A DNA stretch of 64,000 nucleotides from contig JADJPK010000009.1 in assembly GCA_016713305.1 (NCBI GenBank), positions 370,334 to 434,333 on the forward strand, in the 5' to 3' direction. The number at the start of each line of letters is the position of its first letter. The first letter of the stretch is position 1. The stretch is from Betaproteobacteria bacterium. Lineage in GTDB: Bacteria; Pseudomonadota; Gammaproteobacteria; Burkholderiales; Ga0077523. The notes under the pieces are model-generated. The model saw only the letters and a program-made list of their open reading frames with translations, searched no databases and was not told the DNA's origin. This document shows positions 43,984-52,791 of the stretch, in pieces. Made by a program: the position numbers and the translations under genes.

Positions 43984-44069
43984 GCCTATCTCCGCTTCAG
44001 ATCGCAGTAGTCCCGCGGCCGCTCGATTCGAAGGGCCGACGGCGGTTGGCGCCTGCACGGCGCCGGGGT

Positions 44070-44615
44070 TCAGTCGAAGCGCTCGGTCGCGAGCTTCGCG
44101 AGGAACTTCGCGATGCGTTTCTCGTCCTTGGGCTGCAGCGGCGAGACACCCAGCATCTCGAGAAGCCACATGCCGTCGAGCGCCAGCGTCACCACGGCCG
44201 CCTGTTCGTACCCCACGGGGGTATTGGGAAGCTGCGCGTAGTGGTGCTGATAGAACTGCCGGATCGGCTCCAGCAGTTCGGGATTCGCCGCAAGCGCCGG
44301 AATGAGGGCGCAGGACGTCTGGCCGAGCTTCTCCTCGGCGGTGGTGACGGCCTCGAGGTAGGCCTCGAGAATCCGCGACGCGTCGCCACCCATGCGGCCA
44401 TGGGCTTCGACGTACAGGTCGCGAAAGGCCTGGGTCATCCGTTCAACCAGGGCGGTAAGCAGCGCTTCCTTGGTCTGGAAGTGGTACAGCACGCCGCCCT
44501 TGCTCAACCCGGCCCGTTCGGCCACGGCATCGAGCGTCACGTGGGCGGCCCCCCGCTCGCGGACGATGGCTTCGGCCGCATCCAGGATGCCGTCCCGTGC
44601 GCTCTCCCTCACCAT
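44070..44615 (-). CDS. TetR-family repressor of the RND operon
   Basis: A 181-residue regulator with an N-terminal helix-turn-helix (ILDAAEAIVRERGAAHVTLD, AVAERAGLSKGGVLYHFQTK) and an all-helical ligand domain. It is the first gene of the efflux operon and its promoter carries two matched operator sites, so it is very probably an autorepressor released by a pump substrate. The ligand cannot be predicted. Confidence 0.92.
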   Translation of the reverse strand: MVRESARDGILDAAEAIVRERGAAHVTLDAVAERAGLSKGGVLYHFQTKEALLTALVERMTQAFRDLYVEAHGRMGGDASRILEAYLEAVTTAEEKLGQTSCALIPALAANPELLEPIRQFYQHHYAQLPNTPVGYEQAAVVTLALDGMWLLEMLGVSPLQPKDEKRIAKFLAKLATERFD

Positions 44616-44712
44616 GTGGCTCTCCCGGCCTTCATGGAAAAAGAATCAGGCACGAATGCGCCAGGGGGTCGGCCAGGGGACCAAGTCTCATCGGGAGTGT
44701 GATGCCTGCGTT

Positions 44713-44764
44713 GTACCGTCCGGTTGGTACAGATCGGGCGGACACTAAACCGTCCAGCCGGTAC
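44713..44764. promoter_or_regulatory. Tandem TetR operators
   Basis: GTACCGTCCGGTTGGTAC at 44713-44730 is a pseudo-palindrome (GTACC/GGTAC arms, CCGG centre). ACCGTCCAGCCGGTAC at 44749-44764 matches it at 13 of 16 positions, 34 bases away, about three helical turns. Their place at the promoter fits repression by the adjacent TetR protein. Confidence 0.65.
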
Positions 44765-44770
44765 AGTCAA
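44742..44770 (-). promoter_or_regulatory. Promoter of the TetR-RND efflux operon
   Basis: On the minus strand TTGACT (44770-44765), a 17-base spacer and TAGTGT (44747-44742). One operator sequence fills the spacer, the other lies just after the expected start site near 44735. Confidence 0.65.
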
Positions 44771-44835
44771 GAACAGGGCCGAGGGCAGGTCGTCGTGCGC
44801 ATTCCGGGCGTCCGGAGAGTACGCCGGTGCGGTGA

Positions 44836-45498
44836 TCAGTCGATCCAGTGCACCGCGTCGTCAATGGCGACACGCTCGGTGCGGTAGCCGTTGATCGGCG
44901 CCGAGTGGTCCGCAAGACCGAACGACAGTCCGCAGACCACGCGCCGCGAATCCGGCAATCCGAAGAACCGCCGCACGGCATCGGGATAGGAAGCCAGCGC
45001 CGCCTGCGCAATGCATTGCACGGACTCCGCCTGCAACGCCAGCATCAGCGACATCACATAAAGCCCGCAGTCCAGCATTCCATAGATGCCCAGCGCCTGT
45101 TCGGTCGTGATGAAGGCGACGTGCGGCGCGCCGAAACCGCGAAAGTTCTCCAGCGCCTGCGCATGGGCGCGATCGCGGTCGTCGCGTCCGATGCCCAGCG
45201 ATTCGTACAGTTGCACGCCGCACACCTTCCGCCGGTCCTTGTAGACCCCCGCGTAGGACCCTGGAAACGCGAAATCGGGATTGCCGGGCTGCCCGCCCGC
45301 AGCGAGTCCATGGAGCTCGCGGCAGATCCGGTCGCGCGCGTCTCCGGAAACGACATGGACCTGCCAGGGCTGGGTGTTGCACCACGAGGGCGTGCGCTGA
45401 GCCGCGGCGAAGGCACGCCGCTGCGTTTCGCGCGACACCTCCTCCGGCCGGTACGCTCTGCAGCTGAAACGGTCGTTCAACAGTTGTTCAAGGGTCAT
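44836..45498 (-). CDS. Nitroreductase family FMN protein
   Basis: NAD(P)H-dependent FMN enzyme of 220 residues. Family signatures: RFSCRAYRPEEVSRET, RTPSWCNTQPWQVHVVSGD and MLDCGLYVMSLMLALQAESV. Reduces nitroaromatics, quinones or enals; the physiological substrate is unknown. It lies upstream of the efflux operon promoter in the same direction but the 220-base gap with promoter and operators separates them. Confidence 0.9.
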   Translation of the reverse strand: MTLEQLLNDRFSCRAYRPEEVSRETQRRAFAAAQRTPSWCNTQPWQVHVVSGDARDRICRELHGLAAGGQPGNPDFAFPGSYAGVYKDRRKVCGVQLYESLGIGRDDRDRAHAQALENFRGFGAPHVAFITTEQALGIYGMLDCGLYVMSLMLALQAESVQCIAQAALASYPDAVRRFFGLPDSRRVVCGLSFGLADHSAPINGYRTERVAIDDAVHWID

Positions 45499-45554
45499 GG
45501 CAGTCGATGAATCCGGGTGTCAGTCGACGGGGAAAGGATTCGGGAGCCCCCGGA

Positions 45555-45705
45555 ACTCAGACCCGAGACCCTGGTCCCTGGTCCCTGGAACTCGGACCCG
45601 AGACCCTGGTCCCTGGTCCCCAGGGAATTCAGGCCGCCTTCGGCGGCCGGAGTCCGGCGTCGGGTCTGGTCTCAAGGTCTAGGGTCTAGGGTCTAGGGTC
45701 TGAGT
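45555..45705. repeat. Heptad repeat arrays in both senses
   Basis: Reverse-sense units (GAGACCCTGGTCCCTGGTCC, twice, in a 43-base direct repeat with AACTCGGACCC) followed after a spacer by forward units (AAGGTCTAGGGTCTAGGGTC and on). Same heptads as at 19.2 and 25.0-25.3 kb. The 236-base gap holds no gene. Confidence 0.75.
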
Positions 45706-45735
45706 TCCGGGGATCCCGAACCTTCCCCGCTCTCA

Positions 45736-46131
45736 TTACTTGAATCTGTCATCCACCTCGACCTGGTAGCCGATGGCAAGACGGTTCGTCTTGTTGGCCA
45801 ACGCAACGAGTTCGATGAGCTCGCCGAGGATCTCGTCATCCATGCCTTTCTTGCGTGCGGCCGCCGTGTGCGAGCGTATGCAGTACTCGCAGTTGTTGGT
45901 CATGCTCACGGCGACGTAGATGAGCTCCTTCGTCAAGGGATCGAGCCGGCCCTGCCTGCCCACCACTTCCTTCACCTCCGTCCAGGTGCGGGCGAGCGTG
46001 GGCGGGTGATTGGCGAGCGCCTTCCAGATGTTGTTGATCCAGTCGGTCTTGCGGGTGGCCATGATGTCGTCGAACACGGCCTTCACTTCGGGTTTCGCGT
46101 TCTCGTATTCGATCAGCTGCGTCAATGCCAT
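45736..46131 (-). CDS. AhpD-like carboxymuconolactone decarboxylase family protein
   Basis: Small helical protein of 131 residues with the redox motif NNCEYCIRSHTAAA (Cys-x-x-Cys and His), as in AhpD alkylhydroperoxidase. MTNNCEYC and the preceding KELIYVAVS are diagnostic. It may reduce peroxides or act on another small substrate; true carboxymuconolactone decarboxylases lack this cysteine pair. ATG at 46131 with AGGAGG before it; a longer reading to 46251 has no family resemblance. Confidence 0.87.
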   Translation of the reverse strand: MALTQLIEYENAKPEVKAVFDDIMATRKTDWINNIWKALANHPPTLARTWTEVKEVVGRQGRLDPLTKELIYVAVSMTNNCEYCIRSHTAAARKKGMDDEILGELIELVALANKTNRLAIGYQVEVDDRFK

Positions 46132-46274
46132 GGGCTGCCTCCTATCGATTCTTCGTTCTGGCAAAACGTGGCGGGACTTCCCGGGACGGCGTGGACACAG
46201 TCGAACGGCGCCCAGCATAATGCGCGACCGCCTGGGATCGACCCAGGCCATGACTGCACCCAGGGACCCGCTCG

Positions 46275-46909
46275 ATGAAACTGCTGTTCGATCTTATCCC
46301 GGTCATCGTCTTTTTTCTGGCCTATTTCGGCGCGGAGCGGATGCCCGGCGACGCAGCCGCGCTCATGGACACGATCCTGCGCACCCTGGGTCTCGATCCC
46401 AATCTCGCGCCGAATCAGGTGCCCATCCTTCTGGCGACCGCTTTCGCCATCATCGCGACGATAGGCCAGGTCGGATGGCTCATGGCGCGCGGCAAGAAGG
46501 TGGACAAGATGCTCTGGATCAGCCTGGGCATCATCGTCGTGATGGGAGGCGCCACGCTCATCTTCCGCGACGCCACTTTCATCAAATGGAAGCCGACGGT
46601 GCTGTATTGGGCGTTCGCCGTCGTGCTGTTCGGGTCCGAGATGTTCTTCTCCCGCAATCTCATCCGTGCCATGACCCAGGGCCAGATCCAGTTGCCCGAT
46701 CCCGCCTGGCGTCATCTCAACTGGAGCTGGGTGGGCTTCTTTGCGTTCATGGGCGCACTCAATCTGTACGTCGCCTTCAATTTCTCCGAACCGACCTGGG
46801 TGAAGTTCAAGCTGTTCGGGGTATGGGCCTCATGCTGGTGTTCGCGCTGGGGCAGGGCTTTTTCCTGGCACGGCACGTCCAGGAACAGGACGCCGGCAAG
46901 GGCGAGTGA
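46275..46909 (+). CDS. yciB: Septation/inner-membrane protein YciB (IspZ family), frameshifted
   Basis: Inner-membrane protein with about five helices involved in septum formation and envelope synthesis. It opens MKLLFDLIPVIVFFLAYFGA and continues to NFSEPTWVKFKLFG, where a G run of four at 46818-46821 breaks the frame; one more G restores GMGLMLVFALGQGFFLARHV and the stop at 46907-46909. Corrected length about 211 residues. Uncorrected, the gene would read into bolA. The order yciB-bolA-ppiC is usual for betaproteobacteria. Confidence 0.93.
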
Positions 46910-46937
46910 GCAAGCCGGATCAGGACGGGCATCCGCG

Positions 46938-47216
46938 ATGACGCTCGAGGAAGAGATCCGCACGCGCCTCGCACCGCTCGAAGCGGAGAGTCTTGAGGTA
47001 TTCGACGACAGCGCCGACCACGCCGGTCATGCCGGCGCACGCGAGAGCGGCGGCGGGCACTTTCAGGTGGTCATCGTGTCGGAGAAATTCGCCGGTCACT
47101 CGAGGGTTGCCCGACATCGCCTGGTGTATGATCCGCTGCGCGATCTGATTCCGCACAGGATTCATGCGCTTGCGATCGTCGCCCAGACACCGGCGGAGGC
47201 TGCCTCGGCCTTCTGA
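46938..47216 (+). CDS. bolA: BolA family protein
   Basis: A 92-residue BolA-like protein that partners monothiol glutaredoxins in iron-sulfur handling. Signatures are LEVFDDSADHAGHAG, GGHFQVVIVSEKFAGHSRVA and the helix RHRLVYDPLRDLIPHRIHAL; the conserved His in PHRIHALA is present. ATG at 46938. A 29-base gap follows yciB. Confidence 0.95.
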   Translation: MTLEEEIRTRLAPLEAESLEVFDDSADHAGHAGARESGGGHFQVVIVSEKFAGHSRVARHRLVYDPLRDLIPHRIHALAIVAQTPAEAASAF

Positions 47217-47304
47217 CCGCCACGGGCGCGGCGCTGAGCCGGCAATCCATCTCCGCTTCCGTCGGTCCCCTTTAATCACACAACGTCAATCGGAAGGATT
47301 TTTC

Positions 47305-48114
47305 ATGCGAGTGTTCAAGTCTGCCGCGCTGATCGCGGCCGGTGTCTGCGGCATCACGCTGTTTTCCGCGAGCTATGCCGAGGAAGCCAAGAACGTGGCG
47401 GTCGTCAACGGCGTGGCCATTCCTCAGGCCCGCATGGACTTCGTCGTCAAGATGCAGGCGCAGCAGGGGCAGAAGGATTCGCCGGAGATGCGCAAGCAGC
47501 TTCGCGACGTGCTGATCACCCGCGAGATCATCACCCAGGAAGCCATCAAGCAGGGGCTCGACAAGAGCGAGGAATTCCAGACGCAGATCGACCTGGCCCG
47601 TCAGCAGGTGCTGGTCAACGCGTTCCTGGAGGACTACCTCAAGAAGCACGAGCCGAGCGACGCGGACCTTCGCGCCGAGTACGAGAAGGTGAAGGCCGAG
47701 CAGAGCGCGCCTGACGCGAAGGAGTTCAAGGCCCGCCACATCCTGGTCAAGAAGGAAGCCGATGCGAAGGCCATCCTCGCGCAACTCAAGAAGGGCGCCA
47801 AGTTCGAGGATCTCGCCAAGAAGAAGTCCGAGGATTCCGGTTCCAAGAACAAGGGCGGCGAACTGGACTGGACCGACGGCAACAACATGGTCAAGCCGTT
47901 TGCCGAGGCGATGCGGGGCCTCAAGAAGGGCGAGACGACCGCGAAGCCCGTGCAGACGCAATACGGCTATCACATCATCCGCATCGACGACGTGCGCGCC
48001 ATCACCTTCCCTCCATTCGAGGAAGTGAAGGATCAGGTGGCAAAGCAGGTGATCGGCAAGCAGCGCGACCAGATGGTCGACGAACTGCGCAAGGCCGCGA
48101 CCGTATCCGAGTGA
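47305..48114 (+). CDS. Periplasmic peptidyl-prolyl isomerase, parvulin/PpiC type
   Basis: Exported foldase of 269 residues. The signal peptide ends near residue 25 (SASYA/EE). A SurA-like N-terminal helical part (REIITQEAIKQGLDKSEEFQ) precedes the parvulin domain, about 130-225: FKARHILVKKEADAKAILAQ, SEDSGSKNKGGELDWTDG, PVQTQYGYHIIRIDDVR. GGAAGGA at 47292-47298 supports the ATG at 47305. Helps outer-membrane protein folding. Confidence 0.94.
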   Translation: MRVFKSAALIAAGVCGITLFSASYAEEAKNVAVVNGVAIPQARMDFVVKMQAQQGQKDSPEMRKQLRDVLITREIITQEAIKQGLDKSEEFQTQIDLARQQVLVNAFLEDYLKKHEPSDADLRAEYEKVKAEQSAPDAKEFKARHILVKKEADAKAILAQLKKGAKFEDLAKKKSEDSGSKNKGGELDWTDGNNMVKPFAEAMRGLKKGETTAKPVQTQYGYHIIRIDDVRAITFPPFEEVKDQVAKQVIGKQRDQMVDELRKAATVSE

Positions 48115-48132
48115 CCGGTCGCAACAGTGAAG

Positions 48133-48158
48133 AAAGGGCAGCCGAGGCTGCCCTTTTT
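48133..48158 (+). terminator. Intrinsic terminator after ppiC
   Basis: AAAGGGCAGCC, a two-base loop, GGCTGCCCTTTTT. Stem of 11 base pairs with a five-U tail, 18 bases after the isomerase stop. It also faces the convergent lipoprotein gene. Confidence 0.93.
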
Positions 48159-48177
48159 CATTGCATCCGGACGGTTC

Positions 48178-48684
48178 TCAGTTGCCGTTGTAGTCGTGCA
48201 GGATGCGCCACTTCTCGCGGCTCTTGAGTTCGTCGTCCAGTTGCTGGCGCGCAAGCTTGTCCCGCTCGCCGATATACAGGAGCGACTTCGCGAACTGGCC
48301 GTAGCTGATATCGCCCGCGTACAGATCGGCCAGCCCCTCGACGATGTGAACGTTGCTGGTGGCACGGTAGGCAGGCGGCTCGCCCACTCGCTTGGCAGCG
48401 AATTCGTTGCACCGCTCGAAAATCGACGACAGCACCAGCACCGCCTGCTTCTCCTGCTCCGTGGCCTTGACCCGCTTGGCCAGCACATCGACGGGCTGCG
48501 GATCGCCGATGGCGATGGGCAGCACCACCTTGTCCCGTATGGGATCGAGCCGTTGATCCGTGTAGAGCTGATCGCAGTGGGCGCGGATCTCGGCCGCCGA
48601 GGGTTTGGGAGGACCGCCTGCGGTGCACGCGGGCAATGCGGCCACCGCCGTCAACAACGTGAATGTCTTCCACTTCCGGTTCAT
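48178..48684 (-). CDS. Putative lipoprotein of unknown function
   Basis: A 168-residue protein I do not recognise. The signal has lipobox AALPAC (Cys20), followed by a short Pro-rich stretch and helical segments with CDQLYTDQRLDPIRDKVVL, SSIFERCNEFAAKRVG and ADLYAGDISYGQFAKSLLYI. The Asp/Gly-rich ending KWRILHDYNGN and three cysteines after the lipobox may matter. ATG at 48684 has GGAGG just before it. It is transcribed after purL (88-base gap), toward the ppiC terminator. Confidence 0.75.
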   Translation of the reverse strand: MNRKWKTFTLLTAVAALPACTAGGPPKPSAAEIRAHCDQLYTDQRLDPIRDKVVLPIAIGDPQPVDVLAKRVKATEQEKQAVLVLSSIFERCNEFAAKRVGEPPAYRATSNVHIVEGLADLYAGDISYGQFAKSLLYIGERDKLARQQLDDELKSREKWRILHDYNGN

Positions 48685-48772
48685 CCTGCTTCCTCCCGTG
48701 ATGCGGGACCGCCTTGCAGCAACCGGCGGTCCCTGAATCTGTTTCGCCCCTCGCCGCCTCTTCGAGACGAAC

Positions 48773-51700
48773 TCAGTGCCTGGTCCACTCGAACGCATTG
48801 CGGAACATGCGCATCCAGGGCGAATCCTCGCCCCAATGCCGCGGCCGCCAGGACATCTGCACCGAGCGGAAGACCCGTTCCGGATGCGGCATCAGGACCG
48901 TGAAGCGCCCGTCGGGTGTCGTGAGTCCGGTGATCCCGTCGGGCGAGCCGTTCGGATTGGCAGGATAGTGTGCGGCGACGTGGCCCCGGTTGTCCACGAA
49001 TCGAAGCGCCACCAGGTTACGCGCCGACCGCTTCGCCGCGGCAGAGGCGAACTCGGCGCGGCCTTCGCCGTGGGAGACCACCACCGGCAGACGCGACCCG
49101 GCCATTCCCTGGAAGAAGAGCGAGGGGCTTTCCGGAATTTCCACCATGACCAGCCGCGCCTCGAACTGCTCCGAGGCGTTGCGGACGAAATGCGGCCAGG
49201 CCTCACTGCCCGGGATGATCTCGTGCAGGTTGCTCATCATCTGGCAGCCGTTGCAGACGCCCAGGGCAAAGGTGTCGGGCCGGGCGAAGAAGGCGGCGAA
49301 CTGGTCCCGCGCGCGGGCATGGAAGAGGATGGACTTGGCCCAGCCCTCCCCGGCTCCCAGCACGTCCCCGTAGGAAAAGCCGCCACAGGCGGCGAAGCCG
49401 CGGAAACCATCGAGAGCGATCCGCCCCGCGAGGATGTCGCTCATGTGCACGTCGACCGCTTCGAAGCCCGCGCGGTCGAAAGCCGCGGCCATCTCGATCT
49501 GGCCATTGACGCCCTGTTCGCGCAGGATCGCGATCCGGGGGCGGCGTCCGATGATGGCCGGAACCCGCACCCCCTCCATCTCGAAAGCCGGACTGGCCTG
49601 CAGGCCCGGATCACCGGCGTCCCCGATGGCGTCCCATTCCTGCAGTGCGCATTCCGGGTTGTCCCGCAACCGCTGCACGTGATGACTGGTCTGCGACCAG
49701 GCCTGCATCAGGCCGACGCCTGACGCCGCCAGCACTTCGCGTCCGTGGTGCATCACTCGCAGGTGACCATCCCGATTGATGTCACCCAGATCGTGGAGCG
49801 AATCCTTCAGCCCGCGCGCCGCGAACTCTTGCCGCACTTCCGCGACATCGTCGGACCGGACCTGCAGAACGGCGCCCAGTTCCTCGGAGAACAGGGCGGC
49901 GGCGGCCCCCCCGCGCCGGGCGAGGTGCGTGATGTCGACCGTCACCCCCACGTGGGAGGCGAACATCATCTCCGCCAGAGTCGCCGCGAGCCCGCCATCG
50001 GACCGATCGTGATACGCCAGCAGCCGCCCCCGTCCGAGGAGTGCCTGCTGAGCCTCGAAGAAACCGCGGAGCCTCGAGGCGTCGTCGACGTCGGGGGCTT
50101 CCTTGCCGACCGCGCCCTGAACCTGCGCGAGGACCGAACCACCCAGCCGGTTGCGGCCGCCACCCAGGTCCACGAACAGCAGGCGCGAGGGCCCGGCATC
50201 CAGCCGAAGTTCCGGCGTCACGGACTTCCGCACGTCGGCGACGCGTGCGAACGCCGACACGATGAGAGACACGGGCGAGGTCACCTCCTTGGCGACATCG
50301 CCGTCTCGCCACGTCGTGCGCATGGACAGGCTGTCCTTGCCGACGGGAATGCTCACACCGAGTGCCGGGCACAGCTCCATTCCGACAGCGCGGACAGCGT
50401 CGAACAGGGCAGCATCCTCACCCGGCTGGCCCGCAGCGGCCATCCAGTTGGCGGACAGCTTCACGCGTGCGATGTCGCCGATGTCCGCCGAAGCGATGTT
50501 CGTCAGCGCTTCGCCGACGGCCATGCGTGCCGATGCCGCGGCATCGATCACGGCCAGCGGCGTGCGCTCGCCCATGGCCATTCCCTCTCCGGCATAGGTG
50601 TCGAAACCCATGGAAGTGATCGCCGCATCGGCCACAGGCACCTGCCACCGTCCGACGAGCTGATCGCGGACCGTCATGCCGCCGACGGTACGGTCGCCGA
50701 TGTGGATCAGGAATGCCTTCGATGCAACGGCAGGAAACTGCAGCACCCGCAACAGCGGCTCGAGCAGATCGCCATCGGCCGGCTTGAACGCCGGCAGCCT
50801 GGGCCTCACCCGCTTCACGTCCCGGTGCATGCGCGGCGGCTTGCCGAGGAGCACCTCCAGGTCCATGTCCACGGGACGATTGCCGAACCCGGGGTCCTCG
50901 ACAATGAGACGCGGATCGGCGGTGGCCGTGCCCACGACCGCGAACGGGCAACGCTCTCTTTCGCAGAGGGCGCGGAACGTATCGAGGTGCCGGGCATCGA
51001 CGGCCAGCACGTAGCGCTCCTGCGCTTCGTTGGACCAGATCTGCATCGGCGACATGCCCGGCTCTTCGGAGGGCACCTTGCGAAGATCGAAGCGCGCGCC
51101 CTTCCCGGCGCCATGCACGAGTTCGGGCAACGCATTCGACAATCCGCCGGCTCCCACGTCGTGAATGGACAGGATCGGGTTGGCGGGCCCCAGCGCCCAG
51201 CAGCGGTCGATGACCTCCTGGCAGCGGCGCTGGATTTCCGCATTGCCCCGCTGCACCGAGTCGAAATCGAGGGCCTCCGTGTTGGCGCCGGTCGCCATGC
51301 TGGACGCTGCCCCGCCCCCCAGCCCGATCAGCAGACCGGGACCGCCCAATTGCACGAGCGCGGCGCCTTCCGGAATGCCGGACTTGAAGACCTGGTCCGC
51401 CCGGATGTTGCCCAGGCCACCGGCGATCATGATGGGCTTGTGATAGCCCCGCACCCGCTCGCCCACTTTCTGCTCGTAGGTCCGGAAATAGCCCGCAAGA
51501 TTGGGCCGGCCGAATTCGTTGTTGAACGAGGCGCCGCCGATCGGCCCCTCGATCATGATGTCGAGGGCGGAAGCGATGCGTCCGGGTTTGCCGTAGTCCA
51601 GCGATTCCCAGGGCTGGGGCAACTGGGGGATGCGCAGATGCGAGGTGGTGAAACCGGTCAGGCCGGCCTTGGGCTTCGCGCCGCGGCCGGTGGCGCCTTC

Positions 51701-52657
51701 ATCCCGGATCTCGCCGCCCGATCCCGTCGCGGCGCCGGGAAACGGCGAGATGGCGGTCGGATGGTTGTGCGTCTCGACCTTCATCAGGATGTGGGTGGCT
51801 TCGTCGTGCCGACGGTAGACGCCGGAGGTGTCCGGACGGAAACGGGGCGCCGCCATCCCTGCCATCACCGCCGAGTTGTCCGAATACGCCACGATCGTGT
51901 GGGCGGGCTGGTTTGCATGCGTGTTGCGGATCATCTGGAACAGCGAACGGGACTGCTCCTCGCCGTCGACGGTCCACGACGCATTGAAGATCTTGTGCCG
52001 GCAGTGCTCCGAGTTCGCCTGGGCGAACATCATCAGCTCGACATCGGTCGGATTGCGTCTCTCTGCCAGGAACGCGTCGAGCAGATAGTCGATCTCGTCG
52101 TCGGAGAGCGCGAGCCCCATGTCGCGATTGGCGGACTCGAGGGCGGCACGCCCGCCGACGGTCACGTCGATGGTGGACAGCGGCTGGGCAGACACGTGGT
52201 GGAAGAGCCTGTCGGCGTCTTCGAACGCATCCAGCACCGTCTCTGTCATGCGGTCGTGGAGACGCCGTGCGATCAGGGCGCGCCCCGCAGCCTCTGCGGT
52301 GGCTCCGGAAACAACATAGGCGATCCCGCGTTCGATGCGCAGCACCGCTTCCAGCCCGCAATTGCGTGCGATGTCCGTGGCCTTGGACGACCAGGGCGAG
52401 ATCGTCCCCAGCCGGGGCACCACGAGGAACAGCGCGCCTTCGAGCCGCCGCGGTTTCGACGCGGGTCCGTAGGTCAGCAACCGCTCGAGCCGGACGTGCT
52501 CCTCGGCGGCAAGCGGTCTGGACGTCTGCACGATGTGGCGGAATGTCGCCGTCACGTCGCTTACGCGGCGGTCGGCGAGACGGAGGGCATCGAGAAGCTT
52601 CTGGAGACGGAACTCGGACAGGGCGTTGCGCCCGGACAACTGCAGGATCTGCGGCAT
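48773..52657 (-). CDS. purL: Phosphoribosylformylglycinamidine synthase (large type)
   Basis: Purine synthesis step four: FGAR to FGAM using glutamine and ATP. 1294 residues, full length for the single-chain form. The linker and synthetase region has MMFAQANSEHCRHKIFNASW, HNHPTAISPFPGAATGSGGE and IHDVGAGGLSNALPELVHGA; the C-terminal glutaminase has the nucleophile Cys in LGVCNGCQMMSN and the His/Glu in MPHPERVFR. No shift was seen over nearly 4 kb. Confidence 0.97.
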   Translation of the reverse strand: MPQILQLSGRNALSEFRLQKLLDALRLADRRVSDVTATFRHIVQTSRPLAAEEHVRLERLLTYGPASKPRRLEGALFLVVPRLGTISPWSSKATDIARNCGLEAVLRIERGIAYVVSGATAEAAGRALIARRLHDRMTETVLDAFEDADRLFHHVSAQPLSTIDVTVGGRAALESANRDMGLALSDDEIDYLLDAFLAERRNPTDVELMMFAQANSEHCRHKIFNASWTVDGEEQSRSLFQMIRNTHANQPAHTIVAYSDNSAVMAGMAAPRFRPDTSGVYRRHDEATHILMKVETHNHPTAISPFPGAATGSGGEIRDEGATGRGAKPKAGLTGFTTSHLRIPQLPQPWESLDYGKPGRIASALDIMIEGPIGGASFNNEFGRPNLAGYFRTYEQKVGERVRGYHKPIMIAGGLGNIRADQVFKSGIPEGAALVQLGGPGLLIGLGGGAASSMATGANTEALDFDSVQRGNAEIQRRCQEVIDRCWALGPANPILSIHDVGAGGLSNALPELVHGAGKGARFDLRKVPSEEPGMSPMQIWSNEAQERYVLAVDARHLDTFRALCERERCPFAVVGTATADPRLIVEDPGFGNRPVDMDLEVLLGKPPRMHRDVKRVRPRLPAFKPADGDLLEPLLRVLQFPAVASKAFLIHIGDRTVGGMTVRDQLVGRWQVPVADAAITSMGFDTYAGEGMAMGERTPLAVIDAAASARMAVGEALTNIASADIGDIARVKLSANWMAAAGQPGEDAALFDAVRAVGMELCPALGVSIPVGKDSLSMRTTWRDGDVAKEVTSPVSLIVSAFARVADVRKSVTPELRLDAGPSRLLFVDLGGGRNRLGGSVLAQVQGAVGKEAPDVDDASRLRGFFEAQQALLGRGRLLAYHDRSDGGLAATLAEMMFASHVGVTVDITHLARRGGAAAALFSEELGAVLQVRSDDVAEVRQEFAARGLKDSLHDLGDINRDGHLRVMHHGREVLAASGVGLMQAWSQTSHHVQRLRDNPECALQEWDAIGDAGDPGLQASPAFEMEGVRVPAIIGRRPRIAILREQGVNGQIEMAAAFDRAGFEAVDVHMSDILAGRIALDGFRGFAACGGFSYGDVLGAGEGWAKSILFHARARDQFAAFFARPDTFALGVCNGCQMMSNLHEIIPGSEAWPHFVRNASEQFEARLVMVEIPESPSLFFQGMAGSRLPVVVSHGEGRAEFASAAAKRSARNLVALRFVDNRGHVAAHYPANPNGSPDGITGLTTPDGRFTVLMPHPERVFRSVQMSWRPRHWGEDSPWMRMFRNAFEWTRH

Positions 52658-52685
52658 GAGTTGGGAGGCCGATCGCTAAAGCGAA

Positions 52686-52691
52686 ATTATA
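52686..52691 (-). promoter_or_regulatory. TATAAT box before purL
   Basis: Perfect TATAAT on the minus strand at 52691-52686, about 29 bases before the purL start. No convincing -35 is found at 15-18 bases, which is common for regulated pur promoters; no PurR-box was recognised. Confidence 0.4.
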
Positions 52692-52791
52692 GCGGCCACG
52701 AACGCTTTTCCGGCATTCGCGCCCCGCTTCGACTGGTGCTATGGTCCCTGGCATTCCGCTCACACCTGCCTTGCCCGGGCTCCCTGCCTCC

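Noticed and set aside
39589..44010. A 1473-codon open frame antisense to the RND genes
   Set aside because: GC-rich shadow of the pump and adaptor genes: His/Arg-rich composition, no family, no ribosome binding site.
45555..45705. Short proteins encoded by the heptad arrays
   Set aside because: Repetitive Gly/Pro/Asp frames arising from seven-base repeats, with no start signal.
46275..47216. A YciB-BolA fusion protein
   Set aside because: The junction is explained by one missing G at 46818-46821; the true YciB ending and a separate bolA start are present.
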